A DNA stretch of 64,000 bases from Methanobacteriota archaeon (GTDB taxonomy: Archaea; Methanobacteriota; Methanobacteria; Methanobacteriales; Methanobacteriaceae): the NCBI GenBank assembly GCA_023411115.1, contig JAEYPF010000019.1, positions 62,001 through 126,000 of the forward strand, written 5' to 3'. Positions 46,695 to 57,800 of this stretch are shown one piece after another; position 1 is the stretch's first letter, and the number at the start of each line of letters is the position of its first letter. The notes under the pieces are model-generated. The model saw only the letters and a list, made by a program, of their open reading frames with translations, was not told where the DNA came from and made no database searches. A program made the position numbers and the translations under genes.

Positions 46695-47777
46695 ATGGTA
46701 AGGGAAGCAAAGTTAGCTTTAGAAGACGGAACAATATTTAAAGGGGAAAGTTTTGGTTTTGAAACTACAAAAACAGGGGAAGTAGTTTTTGCTACAGGAA
46801 TGACTGGATATGTGGAGTCTCTTACAGATCCATCATATAAAGGTCAAATATTAATGAATACGTATCCATTACAGGGTAATTATGGAATATCTGAAGAATG
46901 GTTCCAGTCAGATGGGATAAAAGCAGAAGGATTTGTAGTAAGGGAGGAAAGTCAGCACCCTTCACATAGTAAATCCGAAAAAAGCCTTTCTGAGTTTCTC
47001 TGTGATTATAAAATTCCGGGAATAAGTGGTGTTGATACAAGGGCACTTACAATAAAAATTAGGAAGTATGGAACCGTTAAAGGTGTTCTTTCAACAGAAG
47101 AAATTGATGATGCAGAATTACTGAACATGGCAAAAACTCAGCCAGATATAGAAGAACTGGATCTTGTGGATCAGGTGTGTGTAACTGAACCCAAAATTTT
47201 AGGGGAAGATTTCAAAAGAAGAGTGGCTATCCTTGACTGTGGGATAAAAAACAACAGTATAAATGCACTTTTAAAAAGGGAAACTGGGGTAGTTGTCCTG
47301 CCTTATAAAATGGATTATAAGGAAATTCTCGATTATGATCCTGATGGAATACTGGTATCAAGTGGCCCTGGAGACCCCACAAGAGTACGGGATGCTGTAA
47401 ATAACGTTAGGAAACTCTCAGAAAGAGTTCCTATGTTTGGAATATGTCTCGGCCAGCAGATAATAGGACTTGCATTTGGGGCTAAGATATACAAAATGAA
47501 ATTTGGGCACAGGGGAATAAATCAGCCTGTAAAAGACCTGCGAACAGATAAAGTATCAATAACTTCTCAAAATCACGGATTTACAATTGATCCTAAATCA
47601 GTTGAAAATACGCCCCTTGAAATGACCCAGCTAAATTTGAACGACGGAACACCTGAAGGAATAGAACATAAAGAACTTCCAGTTTCAAGTGTTCAGTATC
47701 ACCCTGAAGCAGGCCCAGGACCTCACGATACTGATTATACATTCGATAGATTCCTTAAAACAATAAGTGAATATTAA
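46695..47777 (+). CDS. carA: Carbamoyl-phosphate synthase small subunit
   Basis: A 360-residue glutaminase subunit. The N-terminal domain begins KLALEDGTIFKGESFGFE; the class I amidotransferase domain has Cys251 in FGICLGQQ, with HRGINQPV and SVQYHPEAGPGP giving the catalytic His-Glu. It supplies ammonia for pyrimidine and arginine synthesis. GGTGAT precedes the ATG. It is followed by carB after 122 bases, likely one operon. Confidence 0.97.
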   Translation: MVREAKLALEDGTIFKGESFGFETTKTGEVVFATGMTGYVESLTDPSYKGQILMNTYPLQGNYGISEEWFQSDGIKAEGFVVREESQHPSHSKSEKSLSEFLCDYKIPGISGVDTRALTIKIRKYGTVKGVLSTEEIDDAELLNMAKTQPDIEELDLVDQVCVTEPKILGEDFKRRVAILDCGIKNNSINALLKRETGVVVLPYKMDYKEILDYDPDGILVSSGPGDPTRVRDAVNNVRKLSERVPMFGICLGQQIIGLAFGAKIYKMKFGHRGINQPVKDLRTDKVSITSQNHGFTIDPKSVENTPLEMTQLNLNDGTPEGIEHKELPVSSVQYHPEAGPGPHDTDYTFDRFLKTISEY

Positions 47778-47899
47778 TAAAAATCATCATTTGGAGTACT
47801 TTAAAGACAGCTCTAATTAAAAAAAACTTAAATAAAGATAAAAACATAGTTCAATGGATTTAAACTCACAAAGTAATTTACAAAACAACGGGGATAAAG

Positions 47900-50800
47900 A
47901 TGCCGAAGGATCATGACATAAAAAAAGTTCTTATCATTGGATCAGGGCCAATTCAAATAGGGCAGGCAGCCGAATTTGATTATTCTGGCTCTCAAGCTTG
48001 TAAGTCTCTTATGGAAGAGGGAATTGAAACTGTACTTGTAAACAGTAATCCGGCAACAATTCAAACAGACATAGATATGGCAGATAGAGTCTATGTTGAA
48101 CCATTAACTCCTGAAATTGTTGCAAAGATCATAGAAAAGGAAAAACCAGATGCTATTTTACCAACTATGGGCGGACAGACCGGTTTAAATGTTGCAACAG
48201 GTCTTGAAAAAATTGGAGCTCTCGAAGGTGTTGAAGTAATAGGTTCATCAGTAGAAACAATAAGAAACGTAGAAGACCGTGATCTTTTTGATAATTTTAT
48301 GAAAGAACTTAACGAGCCGGTACCAAGGGCAAAAGCTGTAGACTCAATAGAAGGGGCACTCGAAGCAGTTGAAAAGATTGGATATCCTGTCATCGTTAGA
48401 CCTGCATTTACACTTGGAGGTACTGGTGGTGGAGTAGCCCATAATAAAGATGAATTAATTGAAGTCGCGACTCGCGGACTAGATATGAGCTATATAGGTC
48501 AGGTACTTATCGATGAATCTGTAATGGGCTGGAAAGAGTTCGAATATGAAGTAATGAGGGATAAAAACGACACCTGTATTATTGTGTGTAACATGGAAAA
48601 TATTGACCCTATGGGGATACACACTGGAGAAAGTATAGTTGTTGCTCCTTCACAGACTTTAAGCGATAGAGACAACCAGAAACTTAGAGACGCATCAATT
48701 AAGATAATAAGGGCACTTAAAATCCAGGGTGGATGTAATATACAGTTTGCTGTGCATCCAGAAACTGGAGATTATAAAATAATTGAAGTAAATCCGAGGG
48801 TAAGTAGAAGTAGTGCACTTGCTTCAAAGGCAACTGGATACCCCATAGCTAAAATATCTGCTAAAATTGCCATTGGAATGACCCTTGATGAAATTCAAAA
48901 TGATATTACAAAGGAAACACCAGCTTCTTTTGAACCGTCCATTGATTATGTGGTTGCTAAAATACCGCGGTGGCCCTTTGATAAATTTAAAGGAATAAAT
49001 AAGCAGATTGGAATTCAGATGAAGTCCACTGGAGAAGTCATGTCCATTGGACGGACCATTGAGGAATCACTGCATAAAGCTATAAGATCTCTTGATATAG
49101 GCAGGTTTGGTTTTGATAATGTTGATTATGATGTTTACTCCCTGGAAAATGCCACAGATGATCGTATATTCCAGGTTTATACAGCTCTTAAGTCGGGAGT
49201 TAGTATAGATGAAATTAAGAAAATTACAAAGATTGACGAGTTTTTCCTCTATAAGATAATTAATATCATTGATTTTGAAAGTGAATTAAATAAAGAAACC
49301 ATTTCTGATTCTTTCATACTTCGAAAGGCAAAAAGAATGGGTTTTTCAGATAAAAAACTTTTTGAAATTACAGGGGTACCTGAAAAACAAATAAGGGTCA
49401 TGCGGGAAGAAAATGGAATTATCCCGACCTATAAAATGGTTGATACATGTGCTGCCGAATTTGAGGCAAAAACTCCGTATTATTATGGTACTTATGAACA
49501 GTTCGATGAAGTAGATGTTTCTGATGATAAAAAGGTTATAATACTTGGTGCTGGACCTATAAGGATTGGACAGGGCATAGAATTTGATTACTGTTGTGTT
49601 CATGGTGCGATGGCACTTAAAGATGAGGGAATAGAAACCATTGTAATAAATAACAATCCGGAAACTGTCAGTACTGATTATGATATTTCAAATAAACTCT
49701 ATTTTGAACCGCTGACTTTTGAAGATGTTATGAATATCATCAACAAAGAAAAACCCTACGGGGTGGTTGTACAGTTTGGTGGTCAAACCTCTATAAATCT
49801 CGCTGTTCCCCTAGCAGAAGAAGGAGTAAAGATACTTGGAACTCCTCACGAAAGTATAGATCGTGTAGAAGACCGTGAAAGATTTACAAAAGTTTTAGAA
49901 CATCTCAATATCCCACAGGCAGATTTTGGCATTGCCAATTCATTTGAAGAGGCTAAAAAAGCTGCAGAAAGAATTGGATTCCCAGTACTGGTTCGTCCAT
50001 CATATGTACTCGGTGGAAGGGCCATGGAAATAGTTTATGACAACGTGGAACTTGAAGAATACATGAAAGAGGCTGTAAAAATCTCTCCAGAACACCCCAT
50101 ACTTGTAGATAAGTTTCTTGAAGATGCCATTGAAGTGGATGTGGATGCACTATGCGATGGAGAGGATGTATTTATAGGGGGAATAATGGAACACATAGAA
50201 GAGGCAGGAGTACATTCTGGTGATTCAGCATGTGTTATACCTCCACAAACAATTCCTCGGGATGTTATAGAAACTATTAAAGATTATACTAGAAAACTCG
50301 CCCTTGAACTGAATGTGGTGGGGCTTATGAATATTCAGTACGCTGTAAAGGACGATGGAAATCCAAAAGTTTACATTTTAGAAGCAAATCCGCGGGCAAG
50401 TAGGACAGTCCCATTTGTAAGTAAAGCTGTTGGGGTGCCAATTGCAAAAATAGCAGCTAAACTTATGTTGGGTTACAAGCTCAAAGATCTAGGTCTTGTA
50501 GACATGGTTAAAATTGATCATGTAGCCGTTAAAGAGTCAGTATTCCCATTTATTAAACTTCCAGAATCTGATGCAATATTGGGGCCTGAAATGAAGTCAA
50601 CTGGAGAAAGTATGGGAATTGATGAGAACTTTGGAGTATCTTACTATAAATCTCAGCTTTCTGCCAATATGGAGCTTCCAACTGAAGGTAAATTATTTAT
50701 AAGTGTAAGAGACGCTGATAAAGATAAAATCCGCGATATTGCAGAAGAAGCAGAAAAGCTTGGATTTGAACTTCTTGCAACAAGAGGAACTGCAAGGGCA

Positions 50801-51079
50801 GTTGAAGACTACGTTAAAATCGATAGAATTAAAAAGATCAGCCAGGGCTCTCCAAACATAAAAGAAGCTATTCTAAATGGTGAAATAGATCTTATAATAA
50901 ATACTCCATCGGGTAAACAATCTGCAGATGATGGTTATTTCATAAGGAGAATGGCAATTGAACTTGGAATACCTTATGTTACAACACTTGCAGGAGCTCG
51001 AGCAGCGCTTAATGCAATTAAAAAAGTTAAAGATGGGGAAATTGGAGTAAAATCGTTAAACGATTACCATCATATCTAA
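47900..51079 (+). CDS. carB: Carbamoyl-phosphate synthase large subunit
   Basis: A 1059-residue intact two-half synthetase. Each half has an ATP-grasp domain, beginning VLIIGSGPIQIGQAAEFDYSGSQA and VIILGAGPIRIGQGIEFDYCCVHGA. The C-terminal MGS-like domain (about 930-1059) binds regulators. From memory, carB is split into two genes in some related methanogens; here it is one frame with no break. GGGGAT precedes the ATG. It makes carbamoyl phosphate with carA. Confidence 0.97.
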   Translation: MPKDHDIKKVLIIGSGPIQIGQAAEFDYSGSQACKSLMEEGIETVLVNSNPATIQTDIDMADRVYVEPLTPEIVAKIIEKEKPDAILPTMGGQTGLNVATGLEKIGALEGVEVIGSSVETIRNVEDRDLFDNFMKELNEPVPRAKAVDSIEGALEAVEKIGYPVIVRPAFTLGGTGGGVAHNKDELIEVATRGLDMSYIGQVLIDESVMGWKEFEYEVMRDKNDTCIIVCNMENIDPMGIHTGESIVVAPSQTLSDRDNQKLRDASIKIIRALKIQGGCNIQFAVHPETGDYKIIEVNPRVSRSSALASKATGYPIAKISAKIAIGMTLDEIQNDITKETPASFEPSIDYVVAKIPRWPFDKFKGINKQIGIQMKSTGEVMSIGRTIEESLHKAIRSLDIGRFGFDNVDYDVYSLENATDDRIFQVYTALKSGVSIDEIKKITKIDEFFLYKIINIIDFESELNKETISDSFILRKAKRMGFSDKKLFEITGVPEKQIRVMREENGIIPTYKMVDTCAAEFEAKTPYYYGTYEQFDEVDVSDDKKVIILGAGPIRIGQGIEFDYCCVHGAMALKDEGIETIVINNNPETVSTDYDISNKLYFEPLTFEDVMNIINKEKPYGVVVQFGGQTSINLAVPLAEEGVKILGTPHESIDRVEDRERFTKVLEHLNIPQADFGIANSFEEAKKAAERIGFPVLVRPSYVLGGRAMEIVYDNVELEEYMKEAVKISPEHPILVDKFLEDAIEVDVDALCDGEDVFIGGIMEHIEEAGVHSGDSACVIPPQTIPRDVIETIKDYTRKLALELNVVGLMNIQYAVKDDGNPKVYILEANPRASRTVPFVSKAVGVPIAKIAAKLMLGYKLKDLGLVDMVKIDHVAVKESVFPFIKLPESDAILGPEMKSTGESMGIDENFGVSYYKSQLSANMELPTEGKLFISVRDADKDKIRDIAEEAEKLGFELLATRGTARAVEDYVKIDRIKKISQGSPNIKEAILNGEIDLIINTPSGKQSADDGYFIRRMAIELGIPYVTTLAGARAALNAIKKVKDGEIGVKSLNDYHHI

Positions 51080-51393
51080 TTTACTTTCTTTATTTTTCTA
51101 ATAGGATGCTTCTGCCTAAAAAAGAATTTATTATTTTAATGCAATGAAATTTAATTTATTTTTAATATTTAAACCCTGTTTAATATTTTCTTAAAGCTCT
51201 AATTTTCTTTATTATTTATTTTAAAGCAATTTAAAATTAGTTCCATCCTAAATGATGATTTTATAGTATTATTTTGGTAAAAGGAATTATATACTACTTT
51301 ATTTTAGTAATATGTGCCGTAAGTCACGGAAATTAATAAAATTGTAGGTGAACATCATACAGGGGATAATCCCTGTATTCGGAGGCACAGAAA
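51080..51393 (+). promoter_or_regulatory. Promoter and 5' region of the first protease gene, with a perfect inverted repeat
   Basis: An AT-rich stretch after carB. ATACAGGG-GATAAT-CCCTGTAT (51357-51378) is a perfect 8-bp hairpin just upstream of the GGAGG. Upstream, ATCCTAAAT-ATGATTTTATAGT and TATGTGC-CGTAAG-TCACG also occur before the second protease gene, so the promoter was duplicated with the gene. Confidence 0.5.
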
Positions 51394-52473
51394 TTGCATA
51401 AAATTCCAGGGGAATTATTAAGCGCGGCTTTAGCAGTAACTTTTTTTGCAAGCATTTTTGCATTTTTACCCGCAGCTGAAGCCCATATCCTTGTTATAGG
51501 GGATTCAAATAATTACAATGAAGTTTCAAAAGTAGGTAAATCTTTAAAAGCTAAGGGATACAACGTTTTAGAGCTTTACAAAGAAAATGCAACAACTAAG
51601 AGGATTATTAAAGGGATGTATAATGCCGATGCTGTAATATACGCAGGACATGGTGGCTACAAATCAGGTAACTATGACATGAATGGCGGAACAGCAAAAC
51701 CTCCTTTTGCACTGGTTGGCTATGATAATAATTTTATTTGGGGCATAGATGGCCAAATGCGTGAAGGATGGAATGGAAAATTATTTACAGCACCAGTTAA
51801 AAAGAACATTCCTGTAATACTATTACATACTTGTTTTTCAACAGGTTGGGCAGAAGATAAGGAAGTTGCAAACCCAACTGAAACAATTTACAACTTTGCA
51901 AGAATGTTTACAGGTACGGGGGCAAATTATTACGCTACTGGCTGGAACGGTGCAGATATGGTTTATAGTTTCTTAGAGGGAGCAACAAGCTTTGCAGATG
52001 CTAACAATCGAAATTATGAAACAATTACAAAATCAACTCTGTTCAATGGCACTCAGGTATGGCGTAACGACCATGGGATGGCTGCTTTTGTGGGTAATTG
52101 GAGCGGTAAATTTCCAACAGTAGCTCAAACTACTCCATACGACGACGCAGCAGCTGAAAAATGGTATAATAGTGTAGTATTAGGCAGTACAACAACCAGC
52201 AGTGCGAGGCCAGATCTCATAATAACAAGTGCATACAAATCTGGAAGCTATCTCTATTTCAAAGTTAAAAACCAAGGGTTGGCAAATTCAGGAACTTGTT
52301 ACACGAGGGCTTCATACGGTAGTTATTATAAAGACGTTTACACATCTGCTCTTAAACCTGGAGAAAGCAAAACATACCAGGTTAGTTTCACGTATGCCCA
52401 TGGTACAGTGAAAACAGATTATTATAATGCAGTTATAGAGTCAGATGGAACTAATAACGCGAAATCATTTTAA
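51394..52473 (+). CDS. Secreted caspase-like (C13/C25-type) protease with CARDB-like domain
   Basis: A 359-residue exported protein with signal peptide to AEA|H (about residue 30). The protease-like domain has His86 in YAGHGGY and Cys147 in LHTCFSTGW, the dyad of the CD clan (legumain, gingipain). The C-terminal part (about 280-359) is a CARDB-like beta sandwich (PDLIITSAYKSGSYLYFKVK). The start is TTG with GGAGG upstream. It is the first of a tandem pair. Cell-surface processing is the likely role; substrate unknown. Confidence 0.8.
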   Translation: MHKIPGELLSAALAVTFFASIFAFLPAAEAHILVIGDSNNYNEVSKVGKSLKAKGYNVLELYKENATTKRIIKGMYNADAVIYAGHGGYKSGNYDMNGGTAKPPFALVGYDNNFIWGIDGQMREGWNGKLFTAPVKKNIPVILLHTCFSTGWAEDKEVANPTETIYNFARMFTGTGANYYATGWNGADMVYSFLEGATSFADANNRNYETITKSTLFNGTQVWRNDHGMAAFVGNWSGKFPTVAQTTPYDDAAAEKWYNSVVLGSTTTSSARPDLIITSAYKSGSYLYFKVKNQGLANSGTCYTRASYGSYYKDVYTSALKPGESKTYQVSFTYAHGTVKTDYYNAVIESDGTNNAKSF

Positions 52474-52709
52474 ATTTGGCTGTGATTTACGGAAAGGAAT
52501 AAGTTGATCCTGTTTTGATCAACTTTTAATTTTATTATATTGATTTTATCCTAAATAATTATTTTATTGTATTATTATATTAAAATAGATTTTATCAGAC
52601 ACTATTTTTATAAATATGTGCTTTATATCACGTAAATAGGTGTAAAAAGGGATAATGATGTGATTCTATTATACAATTCATTTAAGGAGATCTTATCTGG
52701 GGGATTAAA
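52474..52709 (+). promoter_or_regulatory. Promoter region of the second protease gene, copy of the first
   Basis: The sequence ATCCTAAAT-AATTATTTTATTGTATTATT and the pair AATATGTGC then TCACG (about 52612-52635) repeat the pattern before the first gene, with the hairpin of that leader missing. Confidence 0.4.
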
Positions 52710-54299
52710 TTGTGTAAAAATAGAATATTAGTTTCAATTTTAGTTATGGCTTTATTTTCAAGTATTTTTGCTTTTTTACCGGTTTCTGAAGCACATATCC
52801 TTATTATTGGAGATTCAAAGGGAGATTATAGTCAATCTTATGATGAAACGGCGAAACTTGCTACTACATTGAAATCAAAGGGTTATGATGTTTTAGAATT
52901 GTACAGATCAAATGCAACGGCTAAAAATATATTAAAAGGGATGTATGATGCTGATGCAGTAATATATGCAGGGCATGGTGGTTATCAAGAGGGTAACTAT
53001 AATGAAATTGGCGGGACAGCAAAAGCTCCTTTTGCACTGGTTGGCAGTGATGATTTTGTATGGGGTGTTGGAGATCAGATGCGCGAAGGATGGGATCCTG
53101 ATCTTTTTACAGCGCCATTTAAACAAAACATTCCTGTAATCTTGTTACATGCATGTTTTTCAACTGGATGGGTTGAAGATAAGGAAGTTGCAAATCCAAT
53201 AGAGACTATTTATAACTTTGCGAGCATGTTCAATGGTGCAGGGGCAAATTATTATGCAACAGCATGGAATGGCGCAGAGATTGTATATGATTTCCTAAAT
53301 GGAGCAACAAGCTTTGCAGATGCCAACAATAAGAATTATGAAACAATTACAAAAAATACTATCTACAATGGCACTCAGGTATGGCGAAATGACCATGGAT
53401 ATGCTGCATTTGTAGGTGATTGGAATGGTAAATTCCCAACTGCAGCTGAAACTACAGCTTACGATGATGCAGCTGCTGAAAACTGGTATAGCAGCAATCG
53501 AATAAAAACAGATTTAATATCAAGATTTACAGTTAGTGGTTCACCTTATGTTAATCAGCTGATAACATTAATAGAAGGCTCTACTGATATAAATGGAACT
53601 ATTACAAATTATTCATGGGATTTCGGAGATGGAAATGAAACATCAAGTGATGTGCCAATCAATATAACTTATAACTATACAACACCAGGCACATACACGG
53701 TAACACATACTGTAACTGATAACAACTCCAAAACAGCCATATCATCTAAAAATATTGTTATTTCAGACCGGAATCCTGTTGCGAATCTCTACATTACAAC
53801 CAGCAATTTAATTCCAGGAGCGTGGATTGGGTTCCGTTCAAGCTCTTATGATCTGGATATTGGAGATAATATAACTTCATACAGCTGGAACTTTGGCGAC
53901 GGTTCAACTGGTTCTGGAGAGTATGTCCAGCATCTCTATAAAAAAGACGGAATATATACAGTCACTTTAACTGTTACAGATACGTATGGAAAAACCAGCA
54001 GCAAATCAGTAAAAATAGCTGTAATAAGCCCAAAACCAGACCTCGTAGTAACAAGCACATACAAATCTGGAAGCTATTTATACATAACCGTTAAAAACCA
54101 GGGGAAAGTATCATCATGGGGTTGTTACACAAGGGCATGGTACGGCAGTTATTATAGAAGTATTTACACATACGGCCTTAAACCCGGAACATACAAAACA
54201 TATAAGGTCTATTTCAAATACAGACATGGTACAGTAAAAACGGACTATAAAAATGGAATTTCGGAGTTAAGTGAAGGTAACAACATCAGATACTTCTAA
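52710..54299 (+). CDS. Secreted caspase-like protease with two PKD domains and CARDB-like domain
   Basis: A 529-residue paralogue of the previous gene. After the signal peptide (to SEA|H), the protease core has His89 in YAGHGGY and Cys149 in LHACFSTGW. The core is followed by two PKD domains (about 272-345 and 353-432, WDFGDG and WNFGDG) and a C-terminal CARDB-like unit (about 445-529) matching the first protein. The start is TTG behind a GGGGGAT. The inserted PKD pair is the main difference from the neighbour, so domain gain followed duplication. Confidence 0.82.
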   Translation: MCKNRILVSILVMALFSSIFAFLPVSEAHILIIGDSKGDYSQSYDETAKLATTLKSKGYDVLELYRSNATAKNILKGMYDADAVIYAGHGGYQEGNYNEIGGTAKAPFALVGSDDFVWGVGDQMREGWDPDLFTAPFKQNIPVILLHACFSTGWVEDKEVANPIETIYNFASMFNGAGANYYATAWNGAEIVYDFLNGATSFADANNKNYETITKNTIYNGTQVWRNDHGYAAFVGDWNGKFPTAAETTAYDDAAAENWYSSNRIKTDLISRFTVSGSPYVNQLITLIEGSTDINGTITNYSWDFGDGNETSSDVPINITYNYTTPGTYTVTHTVTDNNSKTAISSKNIVISDRNPVANLYITTSNLIPGAWIGFRSSSYDLDIGDNITSYSWNFGDGSTGSGEYVQHLYKKDGIYTVTLTVTDTYGKTSSKSVKIAVISPKPDLVVTSTYKSGSYLYITVKNQGKVSSWGCYTRAWYGSYYRSIYTYGLKPGTYKTYKVYFKYRHGTVKTDYKNGISELSEGNNIRYF

Positions 54300-54536
54300 C
54301 TCTTCCTTTTTTAAACATTTTTTTCTATTTTTAATTTAAAATTCATTAATTTTATAATTCAAATTTTTATACTTAAACTCAGATAAAATAAAGTAACTTC
54401 TAAATTATAGTTAAAATCAAAATTAATTCTGATTCATTTAATCAGTAGATAATTTAAATAAATCGGACTATTTTGGATTAAAATTTATATTTCGTCATAT
54501 CGCTAATAAAGAAATTGAATAATTTCAATTATTACA

Positions 54537-54671
54537 TTGAATGTTAAATCAAATAAAAATTCATTTTTAGAAGAAAAGGAAAATGAAGCATTGCCAAATT
54601 ATGTTATAGTTCAATGGAAGGGCAAGAATCCTCCAAAAGTACACATGCTGCCCAAATGGGTTAAAAGATAA
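54537..54671 (+). CDS. Possible small protein (about 44 residues)
   Basis: A short frame from TTG to TAA within an otherwise empty 527-base gap. It ends PPKVHMLPKWVKR and has a coding-like Trp, Pro and Lys content (NYVIVQWKGKNPPKVHML). There is no RBS. It could be a real small basic protein, or the tail of a decayed gene. The remaining intergenic sequence is AT-rich with no other signal. Confidence 0.3.
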   Translation: MNVKSNKNSFLEEKENEALPNYVIVQWKGKNPPKVHMLPKWVKR

Positions 54672-54826
54672 AACTAAAATTTATGATACTTTTAAATTAG
54701 TTTTGAACTGATTCACAGATATAAGTGAATGATTGAAATAATGATTAATTTTATCAATACGAATAGTTATATTACACTTAATTCTATTGAGTAACTTCGA
54801 ATAATAACAACGGAAAGGGAAGCATA

Positions 54827-57800
54827 GTGGATAAAAGCAGCAATAAATACAAAGATATGTTCGATAAATCACCAGTAGGTACTCTTTTTTATGATACGAA
54901 GGGTAAATTGATCGATGCAAATCATTCAGCTTTAAAAATTATGGGAATTCCGAAATTAGAATATGCTAAATGGTCTAATCTGTTTGATAATCCTGATGTA
55001 GCTCCAAAAAAGGAAAAATTAATTAAGGAAGGAATGATTCAGTTCCAATCAAAAATAGATTTTGAAAACATTCGAAAAATAGGAGCTTACAGTCAAACCA
55101 GATATGGAATTGCATATTTAGATTACGTTATTTTTGTTATTGATTCTGGATATTTAGTGCAAATTCAGGATATCACTCCTTTTAAAATGGATGAAGATCA
55201 GAAGCAAAGAGCTTTAGAAGAATCACAATCGCTTTTAGAAGAGTTAAATGTTTCAAATGAAGAATTACAAGCTACTACTGAAGAGCTTCAAGTTGCCAAT
55301 GAAGAACTTCAAGAGCAGGGAAGTAAACTTTTACAAGCTAATTTAACTTTGAAGGAGAGTGAAGAGAAGTTTTCAAAAGCATGGCACTCTAACTCTGCAG
55401 CTATGACCATTACTCGTCTAAGTGATGGAATGATTGTAGATGCAAATGAGAGTTTTGAGCGGCTTTTTGGTTATACTCATGATGAAACATTAGGTCATAG
55501 TACAAATGAGCTTGGCATTTGGCTTACTACGCAGGAAAGGGATTCAGAAGTTGAGCAATTACTGAAGTTTGGTAAGTTACCAATGCATGAAGTTACTTTT
55601 GGAACTAAATATGGTGCTCATATTAACACGATGTTTTCAGTCGAATTGATTAATATTGGGGGTCAGAGTTACATTCTTTCTACATTAATGGATATTACGG
55701 AGCGTAAAAAGGCTGAAGAACAGATTGAGCTTGAACGAAAACGTTTAGAAACCATTTTAGAAACATCCCCTGCTGGTGTAATTATTATTGAGGCAGGTAA
55801 TGGTAAAATCTCTTACATTAATAGACGTGCTAAGCAGCTTTATGGAATTGATATTTCGGATTTTGATTTAGCCACTGCAATATCTAAAGTTAAATCACGG
55901 ATGAGTAATGGCTCAGAATATTCTATGAGTGAGGGTCCTTCAGGTCGTGCTCTAAAAGGGGAGATTGTACGTAATGAAGAAATGATTATAGAACAACCAG
56001 ATGGCACTGTTATTCCTATACTTGGCAGTGCAGCACCTATAAACAACTCCAATGGTGAAATAGTTGCTGCTGTTGCTATTTTTGAAGACATCAGCGAACG
56101 TAAAAATTCAGAATTGGAAATTCAAAGGTTAGCTGACGTTTTAGAATCTTCAAATGATGCTATTATAACTAAATCTCTTGATGGTGTCATTATAAATTGG
56201 AATGATGCAGCAGAGGAAATTTATGGTTATTCTGCTCGTGAAATTATGGGAAAATCGATATCAATTTTAGAACCAGATAATTGTAAAGGGGAAACAACTC
56301 AATTAATTGAAAGAATAAAGAATGGCGAGAAAATTCACAATTACGATACTTTAAGAATTAAAAACGATGATACGGTAATAAATGTTTCAGTAACTCTTTC
56401 TCCAGTCTTTGATATGTCAGGTGAGTTAGTGGCTGTTTCGACAATTGCTCGAGATATTACAGAGCGAAAAAAATCTGAAAAGGAACGCGAAATAACTGTT
56501 GAATTCTTACGCATTGTAAATGAAAGTATGGGAATTCATGATCTAATTCATTCTGTGACAACATTTTTCCAGCAGCAGTCAGGATGTGAAGCTGTAGGTA
56601 TTCGATTGAAGGAAGGAGATGATTATCCTTATTATGAAGCCAGAGGATTTCCAAAAAAATTCATTTTACTTGAAAATGAGCTTTGCGCACGTGATAATGA
56701 TGGTGAAATTATTCTAGACAGTGAACATGATCCAATTATTGAGTGTATGTGTGGAAATGTAATCTGCGGACGATTCGATCCTTCTCAACCATTCTTCACT
56801 GCAGATGGAAGTTTTTGGACAAACTGTACAACTGAATTGCTTGCAAGTACTGGTGAAGAGGATAGGCAGTCTAGAACTCGTAATAGATGCAATGGTGAAG
56901 GATATGAATCAGTAGCTTTAATACCTTTGCAAGTTGGAAAACAGCAATTAGGACTTTTACAATTAAATGATCGAAAGAAAGGATTGTTATCACATGAAAC
57001 TATTTCTTTATGGGAGAGATTAGCTGGTTATCTTTCTGTAGCAATTGCAAAATATAAATCTGAGGAAGATTTAAAAGTTTCTAATGAGGAATTGTTAGCC
57101 ACTAGTGAGGAACTTCAAGCAGTAAATGAAGAATTACAAGCTGCTGCTGAAGAACTTCAAGTTTCTAACGAGGAATTGCATGTTACAACTGAAGAACTTC
57201 AGGTTGCAAATAAAGAGCTTAATCTACAAAAAAATGAACTATTAGAAGCTAATAAAGCTCTGCATGAAAGTGAAGAAAGATATCATAATTTATTTAAAGA
57301 TAATCATGCTGTAATGCTCCTGATTGAACCTAGAACTGGGAAAATAGTGGATTCTAACCCTGCTGCTGATTCTTATTATGGTTACAGCAGAAAAGAACTG
57401 CTCCAGATGAATATCAATGATATCAATATTTTAGACGAGGAAAATGTATCATCTCAAATGAAAAAGGCAGAATCAAGAGAAGAACGACATTTCGTATTTA
57501 AACATCGTTTGGCAAACGGTGAAATCAGAGATGTGAGCGTTTATAGTGGCCCTATTAATTTTGGAAACAAACAACTGCTTTATTCAATAGTTAACGATAT
57601 TACCAAACAGAAAGAAGCTGAAATGGCTTTAAAAGAGAGTGAAAAAAAATACAGGAGTATTATTGAAAATACTCAGGATGGATTTTACCGTTTAGATAAT
57701 GAAGGTAAAATTATCATGGCAAGTCCCTCTTTGGCAGAGATTTACGGATTTGATTCACCAGAAGAAATGATAGGTCTTACTTCTGTTCCACTATACAAAA

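Noticed and set aside
47900..51079. Split or frameshifted carB, as in some methanogens
   Set aside because: The frame is open throughout, with both ATP-grasp halves and the MGS-like domain intact.
57070..57260. DNA tandem repeat or minisatellite in the kinase gene
   Set aside because: The repetition encodes EELQ heptads of a coiled coil with diverged codons, so it is protein structure, not a DNA repeat element.
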